A stretch of 64,000 bases of DNA, from positions 290,349 to 354,348 of the forward strand of contig NZ_JAPVBJ010000002.1 of assembly GCF_026967985.1 (NCBI RefSeq), in the 5' to 3' direction. A program made the position numbers and the translations under genes. Shown here piece after piece: positions 26,632 through 34,808 of the stretch. Within the stretch, counting starts at the first letter, position 1; each line of letters starts with the position of its first letter. The stretch is from Modestobacter sp. VKM Ac-2984. Its GTDB lineage: Bacteria > Actinomycetota > Actinomycetes > Mycobacteriales > Geodermatophilaceae. Below the pieces are notes generated by a model that did not search any database, had not been told where the DNA came from, and was given only the letters and a program-made list of their open reading frames with translations.

Positions 26632-28092
26632 TCAGGCGGCGCGCCGCCGGACGAGGTCGCGATGTGCCATCAGCGCCCAGACCACGTGCCGCAGGTCCAT
26701 CCGCTCGCCGTCGGAGGGGAGGGCCGAGGGCAGCAGGTGCGGGGACGGGAGCAGTGACATGAGCCCGTCGGGGGCGGTCCCGCGGAACCGCTCCCCGATG
26801 CCGGACCACGGGTGCCCGCCGTCCGGGGCCACGGCGACCAGCCGGCCGAAGCGCCGGCTGAGCGCCAGGTCGTGGTCGTGGACGAGCCCGTGGTCGACGT
26901 CGCAGAGCAGGACGAGGTTGGAGACGTCGGTGCGGCCGCCGTGCAGCCAGTGCCTCAGGTGGTGGGCGTGCAGACGTTCCGGCCGCGTCTCCTCGCAGCC
27001 CGGTCGCGCACAGCCGCCGTCGCGCAGCAGCAGTGCGCGGCGCTGGGCGCGGGTGGCGTATCGCCGCGACCGGCCCTGGGCCAGTACCTCGGGGCCGTCG
27101 GTGACGATCGCGGTGACGGCCGCGTCGCAGGCCAGCCGACGCGCCTGCGCAGGCGTGAGGGCCGGACCGCCTTCCAATGCGGCCCGCCCGGCGGCCTCGT
27201 CGTCGGCGAGCACCGAGGCGTCCACGACGACGACCACCTCGCGACGGGGTGGGTCCCCGGCGCGGCGGTCGGCGTCGGCCGCCGCCGCGGCCAGCTGCGT
27301 CATCGCTCGGCATCGGCGCTCGGTGGTCACCGCCAGCGGCTCCACCTCGTCCTCGCCCGAGGCATCTCCGGCGGCATGTCCTCCCGCGGCGGGGACGCCG
27401 GTGGAGGCCGCCTCGCCGTCCCCAGCCGGTTCGGGACCGCCGGGCAGGGCGGCCTGGGCGCGGCGGCGGGCGGCCCGTTCCCGGCGGGCGTCCCGTTCGG
27501 CGAGTGACTCGATCGCGGCGAGGAACTCGGCGCCCTGCTCGGCTTCCATCCGCACCTGCACCGAGACCATCCCGTCGTCCTCGGTCCACCAGGAGAACCG
27601 TCGCCGGTCGGCGACCCGGCCCGCGTCGACGTCGTCGGCCCGGCGCCAGGCCCGCACGGTGCGCTCCACCTGGGAGGCGGTGGCGTGCCGGGCGAACTCG
27701 ACGAGCTCTGCCTCGGTGCCCGGTTCGGCGACCCGGGTCAGTGCGCGCACCTTCGAGTAGGAGAGCTCCCCGGCGGAGAAGGCGGCGCTGGTGAGAGGCA
27801 GCTCGCGCAGTGCCCGCGCCACCCGGACGTGCTGCCTGGCCGTCCCCGGCGTCAGCGCGCATTTCCAGGCCAGCCAGTGCGCGCACGAGGTGATGCCGAC
27901 GCCTCCCCAGCCCTCCCGCTCGTCGAACTGGGCGACCAATCGCAGCCAGGACGCCGTGGCCGCCGCCAGCTGCACTGCACCGGCGCAGATCCGATCACCC
28001 AGTGAGTCGAGGGGCTCGAGGGGTTCGATCGGCTCCGTGACGGCAGGGGCGACGACGGGCAGCGGCAGGGTAGAGACCAGTGCATCGATCAT
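26632..28092 (-). CDS. DUF222/13E12-family HNH endonuclease-like protein
   Basis: A 486-aa protein of the actinobacterial 13E12 repeat family. A long helical DUF222 region (FSAGELSYSKVRALTRVAEP) is followed by an HNH domain (CARPGCEETRPERLHAHHLR, then LCDVDHGLVHDHD; HH near residue 375). The family is abundant and probably nucleolytic, but its role is not established. I chose ATG 28092: TACGTT lies 7 nt upstream and an SOS box spans the start codon. A GTG at 28116 would place the operator inside the gene. M. tuberculosis relatives are known LexA targets, which fits. Confidence 0.88.
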   Translation of the reverse strand: MIDALVSTLPLPVVAPAVTEPIEPLEPLDSLGDRICAGAVQLAAATASWLRLVAQFDEREGWGGVGITSCAHWLAWKCALTPGTARQHVRVARALRELPLTSAAFSAGELSYSKVRALTRVAEPGTEAELVEFARHATASQVERTVRAWRRADDVDAGRVADRRRFSWWTEDDGMVSVQVRMEAEQGAEFLAAIESLAERDARRERAARRRAQAALPGGPEPAGDGEAASTGVPAAGGHAAGDASGEDEVEPLAVTTERRCRAMTQLAAAAADADRRAGDPPRREVVVVVDASVLADDEAAGRAALEGGPALTPAQARRLACDAAVTAIVTDGPEVLAQGRSRRYATRAQRRALLLRDGGCARPGCEETRPERLHAHHLRHWLHGGRTDVSNLVLLCDVDHGLVHDHDLALSRRFGRLVAVAPDGGHPWSGIGERFRGTAPDGLMSLLPSPHLLPSALPSDGERMDLRHVVWALMAHRDLVRRRAA

Positions 28093-28100
28093 GTGTTCGA
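28085..28100. promoter_or_regulatory. SOS (LexA) box over the 13E12 gene start
   Basis: TCGATC-ATGT-GTTCGA matches TCGAAC-N4-GTTCGA at 11 of 12 conserved positions. On the minus strand it begins at the last base of the -10 hexamer TACGTT and covers the presumed transcription start and the ATG, so bound LexA would block initiation directly. Confidence 0.7.
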
Positions 28101-28139
28101 ACGTAGGGGAGACCACCGACAGAACTGCAGCTCAGCAGC

Positions 28140-28167
28140 GCGGGACGGTTCCGCGGAACCGTCCCGC
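28140..28167. repeat. 28-bp perfect palindrome
   Basis: The sequence gcgggacggttccg and its exact complement are joined with no loop. It lies between the xthA stop (28219) and the 13E12 gene start. It could end xthA transcription or be an operator. A degraded look-alike (gcggtcccgcggaacc) occurs inside the 13E12 coding region near 26775. Confidence 0.6.
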
Positions 28168-28218
28168 CCGCCGCTTTCCTCGACGCCGGTACGGGCGCCG
28201 GACCGCGAGTGGACTGGG

Positions 28219-29022
28219 TCAGTCGGCCAGGTCGACGACGATCGGGGCGTGGTCGCTGGCGCCCTTGCCCTTGCGCTCCTCGCGGTCGATGCGGGCGCCG
28301 GTGACCCGCTGGGCCAAGGCCGGGGAGCCGAGCACGAAGTCGATCCGCATGCCCTCGCGGCGGGGGAAGCGCAGCTGGGTGTAGTCCCAGTACGTGTAGA
28401 CGCCGGGCCCGGGCGTGTACGGCCGGACGACGTCGGTGAAGCCGGCCTCGACCACGCCCCGGAACGCGGCCCGTTCGGGTTCGGAGACGTGCGTGGAGTG
28501 GCTGAACACCGAGATGTCCCAGACGTCGTCGTCCTGCGGGGCGATGTTCCAGTCGCCGACCAGCGCGACCTGCGCCTCGGCGTCCTCGGTCAGCCAGCCG
28601 CCGGCGTGCACCCGCAGGGCCTCCAGCCACTCGAGCTTGTACTGCAGGTGCGGGTCGGTCAGCGTGCGGCCGTTGGGGACGTACAGGCTCCACACCCGCA
28701 CCCCGCCGCAGACGGCGCCGAGCGCACGGGCCTCCTGGGCCGGCTCGACACCCTCCTTCGACGACCACGAGGGCATGCCGGGGAAGCCGACCTGGACGTC
28801 GCTGAGCCCGACCCGGGAGAGCAGCGCGACGCCGTTCCACTGCGAGTGCCCGACGTGCGCGACGTCGTAGCCCAGCGCCCGGAACCGGTCTTCCGGGAAC
28901 TGCTCGTCCTTGCACTTGGTCTCCTGCAGCGCCAGGACGTCGACATCGCTGCGCTGCAGGAAGGCCTCCACCCGGTCGACTCGGCTGCGGATGGAGTTGA
29001 CGTTCCAGGTGGCCAGGCGCAC
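28219..29022 (-). CDS. xthA: Exodeoxyribonuclease III / AP endonuclease
   Basis: A 267-aa EEP-family nuclease with the expected metal and catalytic motifs: N7 in TWNVNSIRSR, E34 in LALQETK, GDWNIAPQDDDVWD, RIDFVLG and the terminal SDHAPIVVD (D257-H258). It cleaves DNA at abasic sites and has 3'-5' exonuclease and 3'-phosphatase activity in base excision repair. The GTG start is 8 nt downstream of TAGGCT without a Shine-Dalgarno, so probably leaderless. With the SPL-like and 13E12 genes next to it, this stretch has three DNA-related genes in a row, although no operon is evident. Confidence 0.95.
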   Translation of the reverse strand: MRLATWNVNSIRSRVDRVEAFLQRSDVDVLALQETKCKDEQFPEDRFRALGYDVAHVGHSQWNGVALLSRVGLSDVQVGFPGMPSWSSKEGVEPAQEARALGAVCGGVRVWSLYVPNGRTLTDPHLQYKLEWLEALRVHAGGWLTEDAEAQVALVGDWNIAPQDDDVWDISVFSHSTHVSEPERAAFRGVVEAGFTDVVRPYTPGPGVYTYWDYTQLRFPRREGMRIDFVLGSPALAQRVTGARIDREERKGKGASDHAPIVVDLAD

Positions 29023-29050
29023 GGGTGCCGAGCCTAGGCCGGGCCCTTCC

Positions 29051-30013
29051 TCAGGCTTGCGGGAGAGGGGTCAGCTCGGTGTCCTGGCGGGCCTGAACGC
29101 GGGCGCGCATCCGGTCCCGGCTCTCCACGAACTTGGTGGCCTGGGCATCGAGGCCGACCAGGAACTGGGCGAGCTCCTCGCGGGCCTGCTCGCCCTCGGG
29201 GCCGAGGTTGGTGCGCTCGAACACCTTCCACGCGCGCAGCACGGGCTGGATGACCTCGTCGTGGTGCAGTCGCAGGTCGTAGATGCCGGCCTTGGCGATG
29301 AGCACGGAGTTCTTCCGGAAGCCGGCCATGGTGGCGCCGGGCATCTCGAAGCGCATCACCTCGTCGGCGACGGCCCGCATGGTCTTGTCCGGCTCGATCT
29401 CGAACGCCGCGGAGACGATGTTCCGGTAGAAGACCATGTGCAGGTTCTCGTCCTTGGCGATCCGGGCGAGGAGCTGGTCGGCGATCGGGTCGCCGGTGGC
29501 CTTGCCGGTGTTGCGGTGGCTCACCCGGGTGGCGAGCTCCTGGAACGAGACGTAGGCGACCGCCTCGAGCGGGGTCTTGTCGCCGGAGTCGTAGCCGGAG
29601 GTCATGTAGTCCATCCGGGCCCGCTCGAGCTCGACGGGGTCGACCCCGCGGGTGACGACGAGGTAGTCACGCAGCGCGACGCCGTGCCGGTTCTCCTCCG
29701 CCGTCCAGCGGCCGACCCAGGTGCCCCAGGCGCCGTCCCGGCCGAAGCGGGTGGCGATCTCCCGGTGGTAGCTGGGGAGGTTGTCCTCGGTGAGCAGGTT
29801 GGTGAACATCGCCGCCTTGGCGGTCTCGTCCAGCCGGGACTGCTCCGGCGACCAGTCCTCGCCGCCGAGGAAGGCGAAGTCCCGCCCCTGCGACCACGGG
29901 ACGTAGTCGTGGGGGTGCCATTCCTGCGCCAGCCCGATGTGGCGGTTCAGGTTCTCCTCCACCACCGGCTCGAGCTCGCTGAGCAGTGCTGCCTCGCGCG
30001 ACGTGTGGGACAC
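29051..30013 (-). CDS. Acyl-ACP desaturase (DesA type)
   Basis: A 320-aa soluble di-iron desaturase that introduces a double bond into acyl-ACP. The iron ligands can all be placed by family pattern: E76 (LTEDNLPSYH), E107 and H110 (EENRHG), E159 (QELATRVSH), E189 and H192 (DENLHMVFYR). The start at GTG 30013 is set by gaggaggtcgatc. The frame continues upstream, but that part is not conserved-looking. It is similar in layout to mycobacterial DesA1/DesA2 and plant stearoyl-ACP desaturases. Regiospecificity cannot be told. Confidence 0.93.
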   Translation of the reverse strand: MSHTSREAALLSELEPVVEENLNRHIGLAQEWHPHDYVPWSQGRDFAFLGGEDWSPEQSRLDETAKAAMFTNLLTEDNLPSYHREIATRFGRDGAWGTWVGRWTAEENRHGVALRDYLVVTRGVDPVELERARMDYMTSGYDSGDKTPLEAVAYVSFQELATRVSHRNTGKATGDPIADQLLARIAKDENLHMVFYRNIVSAAFEIEPDKTMRAVADEVMRFEMPGATMAGFRKNSVLIAKAGIYDLRLHHDEVIQPVLRAWKVFERTNLGPEGEQAREELAQFLVGLDAQATKFVESRDRMRARVQARQDTELTPLPQA

Positions 30014-30258
30014 GATCGACCTCCTCGGTCCGGTACCTGCGGTGTTGTGACCTACGGCGGACCGTGCCGACGGGCGTGGCCGACCGCGGTCGGGTCCGAC
30101 CCTTCCGTACCCGGGGGAAGCCGCACCAGACATCGGGGTGTGACCGGGCACACGACCTGCTCTTCCGGGGGTGAGGCCGTCCGCTGAACCCGTGATCTGA
30201 GGCCGAAACGGTGCGATCATGGTCGGATGACCGGATCGGCGATGCACGGGGCTGCCGC

Positions 30259-31836
30259 GTGAGCGACGAACCAGCGACCCGACGGGGCGGTCGGCACGGC
30301 GGGCGGAGAGGCCCACACACCGTCCGTGGCTTCGGCCCGGCCCTGCTGCTCACCGTGGTCGGCGCCCTGGTGCCCGGCTCTGCCTTCCTGGCCACCGGGC
30401 GGCGCCGGCTCGGTGCGCTCGTCGTCGTCGTGTTCATGGTGCTGCTCGGTGGGGTGGCCTACCTGGCCACCACGGGCCTGCGCGACGTGATCGCGGTGGC
30501 CGTCGACTCCGCGGCCCTGCGATGGGTGATCGGCGGCATCGTCGCCCTCGCGGTGGCCTGGCTGCTCGTCGTCCTGATCGGTTACGCGCTGTTGTTGCCA
30601 CGCCGTACGCGAGCATGGCAACACGTGCTCGGCGCGGTCGTCGTCCTGACCCTGTGCGCGGGGGTGGTCGCGCCCGCCGTGTGGGCCGTGCGGATCGCCG
30701 ATGCCCAGGCCCAGCTGCTCGACAACGTGTTCGCCGACCGGGAGAGCGCCACGGTCCCCGACCCGGTGGAGTCCGCCGACGACCCGGACCCGTTCGGCGA
30801 CCGGGAGGAGGTCAACTTCCTGCTGCTGGGCGGGGACGGCGGCGAGGGCCGCGAGGGCGTGCGCACCGACACGGTGATCGTCGCGAACGTGCAGACCGAC
30901 ACCGGCGCCACCACCCTGTTCAGCCTGCCCCGCAACCTGCAGGAGCTGCCCTTCCCCGAGGACAGCCCGCTGGCCGAGGTCTGGCCCGACGGGTTCGACG
31001 TCGGCAGCGAGGCCGAGAGCCTGCTCAACGCCGTCTACCGGAACGGGCCGGCGTGGTACCCGGGCATCCTCGGCGAGACCGACGACCCGGGCGCGGACAT
31101 GCTCAAGCTCGGCGTCGGCGAGGCCCTCGGCCTGGAGATCGACTACTTCGTGCTGGTCAACCTGGACGGCTTCAGCCGGCTGGTCGATGCGCTCGGTGGC
31201 ATCGACGTGAACGTCAACTACTACGTGCCGGTCGGTGGCGAGCCCTCGCTCGGGATCCTGCCGGACGACTACATCGAGCCGGGGCCGGAGCAGCACATGG
31301 ACGGCGCCCGGGCCCTCGACTACGCCCGCGGACGGTTCGGTCTCTCCGACTACCAGCGGATGGACCGCCAGCGGTGCGTGATCGGCGAGATCGTCGAGGC
31401 CGCCGACCCGATGACGCTCCTCTCCCGGTTCCAGCAGCTGGCCGCGACCACGCAGGACATCGTGTCCACCGACGTGCCGCAGTCCCGGCTGGACGACCTC
31501 GTCGACCTGGCGTTCGAGGTCAAGGACGCCGAGATCCGCAGCGTCGTCTTCGACGACACGGTGATCGACCCGGCCTACCCGGACTACGACCAGATCCGCA
31601 CGCTGGTGCAGCAGGCGCTGGACGGGTCGTCGGACACCCCGGCCGAGAGCACCCCGGCCGAGGAGGACGTGACCGACGACGGGGCTGCGCCGTCCCCCAC
31701 GTCGTCGGCCGGCGCGACCAGTGCCGCACCGGCAGAGCCCGACCCGGCCGCCGAGGTCGGTGACGCCTGCGCCTACGACCCGGCGCAGGCGGAGGCCGCC
31801 CGCGCGGAGGGGGAGCCCCCCACCCGCAACGGCTGA
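30259..31836 (+). CDS. LytR-CpsA-Psr (LCP) family glycopolymer ligase
   Basis: A 525-aa membrane protein with about four N-terminal transmembrane segments (residues 28-150), more than the single segment of classical LCP proteins, and an extracytoplasmic LCP domain. Its motifs are LLLGGDGGEGREGVRTDTVI (catalytic R/D pair), DYFVLVNLDGFSRLVDALGG and GARALDYARGRF with DYQRMDRQ. LCP enzymes transfer lipid-linked glycopolymers to peptidoglycan. The tail after about residue 455 is low-complexity Pro/Ala/Asp-rich. I chose GTG 30259; the site upstream is weak. The convergent lutC ends 5 bp after it. Confidence 0.9.
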   Translation: MSDEPATRRGGRHGGRRGPHTVRGFGPALLLTVVGALVPGSAFLATGRRRLGALVVVVFMVLLGGVAYLATTGLRDVIAVAVDSAALRWVIGGIVALAVAWLLVVLIGYALLLPRRTRAWQHVLGAVVVLTLCAGVVAPAVWAVRIADAQAQLLDNVFADRESATVPDPVESADDPDPFGDREEVNFLLLGGDGGEGREGVRTDTVIVANVQTDTGATTLFSLPRNLQELPFPEDSPLAEVWPDGFDVGSEAESLLNAVYRNGPAWYPGILGETDDPGADMLKLGVGEALGLEIDYFVLVNLDGFSRLVDALGGIDVNVNYYVPVGGEPSLGILPDDYIEPGPEQHMDGARALDYARGRFGLSDYQRMDRQRCVIGEIVEAADPMTLLSRFQQLAATTQDIVSTDVPQSRLDDLVDLAFEVKDAEIRSVVFDDTVIDPAYPDYDQIRTLVQQALDGSSDTPAESTPAEEDVTDDGAAPSPTSSAGATSAAPAEPDPAAEVGDACAYDPAQAEAARAEGEPPTRNG

Positions 31837-31841
31837 CGCCG

Positions 31842-32474
31842 TCAGCCCGCCAGGACCACCAGCAACGTGCGCGGGCCGTGCACGCCCTCGACCCGCTGCA
31901 GCTCGATGTCGCTGGTGGCCGAGGGGCCGCTGACCATCGTGAGCGGCCGCAGTGGGTCGAGTCGGCCCAGCCCCTCGGGCACGCTGCCGACGACCTGGTC
32001 GGCGGTCACCACGCAGACCAGGCAGTCCGGCAGCAGGGACAGCGCCCGCCGTCCGCAGGCGGGGGAGCCGTCGAGCACCAGGGTGCCGGTCTCGGCGACC
32101 GCCACCGCCACCGCGGTGACCGAGGCGGCCCGGTCGGCGAGCTGCACCGCCGGCCGGTCGTCGTCGACGTCGCAGCCGGCCGGCCGCCAGTCCTCGGCCA
32201 GCCCTGGAGCGACGACGACGTCGCCGGCCGTCCACCCGCTGCCCAGCCCCTGGTCCAGGGCGGCCCGGACGGTGGCGCCGACGTCGGCGGGGGCGCAGCG
32301 CAACACCGTGGCCTGGTAGTCCTCCACCCGGTCGACCAGCAGTTCCAGCAGCGCCGGGTCGCCGGCCGGGCGGCCGTCGGTGAGCCGGTAGTCGCGGACC
32401 ACCTCCTCGGGGGGCGTCCGGTCCGCCCCCAGGGCCTGACGCACCCGGGACAGCACCTCCTCGCGAGCGCTCAC
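31842..32474 (-). CDS. lutC: LUD-domain protein LutC
   Basis: A 210-aa LUD-domain subunit of the LutABC L-lactate dehydrogenase system. The core VAETGTLVLDG and the C-terminal MVSGPSATSDIELQRVEGVHGPR are the family signatures, the latter being the LutC/YkgG stretch that ends with the ATSDIE(L) motif. GTG 32474 is preceded by aggaggacgac. It is last in the lacI-lutA-lutB-lutC operon, 55 bp after lutB. LutABC converts L-lactate to pyruvate with electrons passed through Fe-S clusters. Confidence 0.92.
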   Translation of the reverse strand: MSAREEVLSRVRQALGADRTPPEEVVRDYRLTDGRPAGDPALLELLVDRVEDYQATVLRCAPADVGATVRAALDQGLGSGWTAGDVVVAPGLAEDWRPAGCDVDDDRPAVQLADRAASVTAVAVAVAETGTLVLDGSPACGRRALSLLPDCLVCVVTADQVVGSVPEGLGRLDPLRPLTMVSGPSATSDIELQRVEGVHGPRTLLVVLAG

Positions 32475-32529
32475 CGTCGTCCTCCTGTCGTGTTGCACGT
32501 GGAACGTCGCCCCGTGGCGCCCTGCCCGG

Positions 32530-34023
32530 TCACGACCCGTGCTCCCGGACCCAGGACTCCACGAAGGTCTCCCGCGGCGGGGTGGGCAGGTCGCGGCTGC
32601 GGGTCCAGCCGGAGACCGGCGGCGGCAGCGCGTTGGGCAACGTGGGCTTCCCGCGGGCGATCAGCCGGCCGAGCCGGGAAGCCCGCTGGGCCAGGTGCCA
32701 CAGCCGCGGGTGCGACATGACCTTCGCCAGGCCGCGGAAGGCCACCGCCTCCGCGGTCGGCCGCTCCCTGTCCCGGGCGACGGCCTCGACGTGTTCGGCG
32801 CGCAGGTGCACCAGGATCGAGGGGATGTCGATCGCCACCGGGCAGACGTCGTAGCAGGCGCCGCAGAGCGAGGAGGCGAACGGCAGGGAGGCGTTGTCCT
32901 CCACCCCGGTCAGCATCGGGGAGAGCACCGCGCCGATCGGCCCCGGGTACACCGAGCCGTAGGAGTGCCCGCCGGCCCGCTCGTACACCGGGCAGACGTT
33001 CAGGCAGGCCGAGCAGCGGATGCAGTGCAGCGCCTCGCGGCCCACCTCGTCGGCGAGCACCGCGGTGCGGCCGTTGTCCAGCAGCACCAGGTGGAACTCC
33101 TGCGGCCCGTCGCCGGGGGTCACGCCGGCCCAGGTCGAGGTGTAGGGGTTCATCCGCTCCCCGGTGGAGGAGCGCGGCAGCAGCTGCAGGAAGACCTCGA
33201 GGTCGCGCCAGGTGGGCACCACCTTCTCGATGCCCATGACGGTGATCAGCGTCTCCGGCAGGGTCAGGCACATCCGCCCGTTGCCCTCGCTCTCCACCAC
33301 GGTGAGCGTGCCGGTCTCGGCGACGGCGAAGTTCGCCCCGCTCACCGCCACCCGGGCGCGCAGGAACCGCTCGCGCAGGTGGGTGCGGGCGGCCATCGCC
33401 AGCTGCCGGGGGTCGTCGGTGAGGTCGGGGTCGACGCCGGGGATGGTGCGGGCGAAGATCTCCCGGATCTCGGCCCGGTTCTTGTGGATCGCCGGCACCA
33501 GGATGTGCGAGGGCTTGTCCTCCCCCAGTTGCACGATCAGCTCGGCCAGGTCGGTCTCGAACACGTCGAGCCCGGCCGCCTCCAGCGCCTCGTTCAGGCC
33601 GATCTCCTGGGTGGCCATCGACTTGACCTTGACCACCTCGGACGTGCCGGTGGCCTGCACCAGCCGGGTGACGATCTCGTTGGCCTCGTTCGCGTCCCGG
33701 GCCCAGTGGACGACGCCGCCGCGGGCGGTGACCTGGCGCTCGAGCTCCTCCAGGTGGTCGTCGAGGCGGGCCATCGTGGCGGCCTTGAGCGCCCGGCCGG
33801 CCTCGCGCAGCTGCGCCCAGTCGGGCAGCTCGTCGACCACCTTGGCCCGCTTGCCGCGGATCGTGCTGGTGGCGTGGCCGAGGTTGGCCCGCAGCTGACC
33901 GTCGCGCAGCGCCCCGCGGGCGGCGTCCGGGAAGGACTGGTCGCCGCGCAGGTGGCCCACGCCGCGGGGCGCGGTGGGCAGGCCGAGGAAGGTCGGCGCC
34001 TTCGGGGGGACGGTGGCGGTCAT
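32530..34023 (-). CDS. lutB: Iron-sulfur LUD protein LutB
   Basis: A 497-aa protein with an N-terminal LUD domain (VVKVKSMATQEIGLNEALE, VSGANFAVAETGTLTVVESE) and a C-terminal ferredoxin-like domain with two cysteine sets, CIRCSACLNVCPVY and CGACYDVCPVAID, for 4Fe-4S clusters. It is the electron-transfer core of the LutABC lactate oxidation complex. ATG 34023 overlaps the lutA stop by 4 nt, so the two are translationally coupled. Length and motif order are as in B. subtilis LutB. Confidence 0.95.
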   Translation of the reverse strand: MTATVPPKAPTFLGLPTAPRGVGHLRGDQSFPDAARGALRDGQLRANLGHATSTIRGKRAKVVDELPDWAQLREAGRALKAATMARLDDHLEELERQVTARGGVVHWARDANEANEIVTRLVQATGTSEVVKVKSMATQEIGLNEALEAAGLDVFETDLAELIVQLGEDKPSHILVPAIHKNRAEIREIFARTIPGVDPDLTDDPRQLAMAARTHLRERFLRARVAVSGANFAVAETGTLTVVESEGNGRMCLTLPETLITVMGIEKVVPTWRDLEVFLQLLPRSSTGERMNPYTSTWAGVTPGDGPQEFHLVLLDNGRTAVLADEVGREALHCIRCSACLNVCPVYERAGGHSYGSVYPGPIGAVLSPMLTGVEDNASLPFASSLCGACYDVCPVAIDIPSILVHLRAEHVEAVARDRERPTAEAVAFRGLAKVMSHPRLWHLAQRASRLGRLIARGKPTLPNALPPPVSGWTRSRDLPTPPRETFVESWVREHGS

Positions 34024-34793
34024 GCCGACACCGCCGGTCGGGTCTGCTGGTCGGGTGTCACGGCTTCCTCCGTCGAGGCGAGGATCTCGGCCAGGTGGAC
34101 CGTGCGGGTGCCGGCCCGGAGCCGGGAGAGGCCGCCGCCGATGTGCATCAGGCAGGAGGCGTCCCCGGCGGTGCAGACCTCGGCGTGCGTGCCGAGGACG
34201 TTGGCCATCTTGTCGGTGAGCATCGCGGTCGAGGTGTCGGCGTTCTTCACCGCGAAGGTGCCGCCGAAGCCGCAGCACTGCTCGGCGCCGGGCAGCTCGA
34301 CCAGCTCCAGCCCGCGCACCGCCCGCAGCAGCTGGTAGGGCCGGTCGCCCACCTTCAGCAGCCGCAGCGAGTGGCAGGTCGGGTGGTAGGTGACCCGGTG
34401 CGGGTAGTAGGCGCCGACGTCGGTCACCCCCAGCACGTCCACCAGGAACTGGGACAGCTCGTAGGTGCGCCCGGCCAGCTCCTCGGCCTCGTCGGCCAAC
34501 CGGTGCTCACCGGCCCGGCGGGCGACCGCGGCCTGCTGGTGGTGGATGGAGGCCACGCAGGACCCCGACGGCGCCACGATCGCCTCCGCGCCGGCGAAGG
34601 CCCGCACGTGGTTGGCGACGATCGGCACCGCCTCCCGGCGGTAGCCGGTGTTGACGTGCATCTGCCCGCAACAGGACTGCCCCGGCGGGACGACGACCTC
34701 GTGCCCCAGCCGTTGCAGCAGCGTGGCGGTGGCCCGGGCCACCGAGGGGGTCAGGGTGTCCACCAGGCAGGTGGCGAAGAGCGCGACCTTCAC
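34020..34793 (-). CDS. lutA: Fe-S oxidoreductase LutA (CCG-domain)
   Basis: A 257-aa protein built of two CCG domains: SCCGQMHVNTGYRREA in the first half and QCCGFGGTFAVKNAD in the second, with further cysteines in ATCLVD and PTCHSL. The family (GlpC/HdrB-like) coordinates an Fe-S cluster for electron transfer. In LutA it serves lactate oxidation. The GTG start has gaggaggag upstream, 15 nt after the regulator stop, which shows that the LacI-type gene and lutABC are one operon. Confidence 0.95.
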   Translation of the reverse strand: MKVALFATCLVDTLTPSVARATATLLQRLGHEVVVPPGQSCCGQMHVNTGYRREAVPIVANHVRAFAGAEAIVAPSGSCVASIHHQQAAVARRAGEHRLADEAEELAGRTYELSQFLVDVLGVTDVGAYYPHRVTYHPTCHSLRLLKVGDRPYQLLRAVRGLELVELPGAEQCCGFGGTFAVKNADTSTAMLTDKMANVLGTHAEVCTAGDASCLMHIGGGLSRLRAGTRTVHLAEILASTEEAVTPDQQTRPAVSA

Positions 34794-34808
34794 GGGCGGC
34801 TCCTCCTC

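Noticed and set aside
26593-27886. Extension of the SPL-like protein into a 817-residue protein
   Set aside because: The extra N-terminal part is a shadow of the 13E12 gene on the same strand in another frame.
26632-28167. 13E12 gene as a mobile element or prophage attachment site
   Set aside because: No integrase, direct repeats or terminal repeats are present; only the family name (REP13E12) suggests it.
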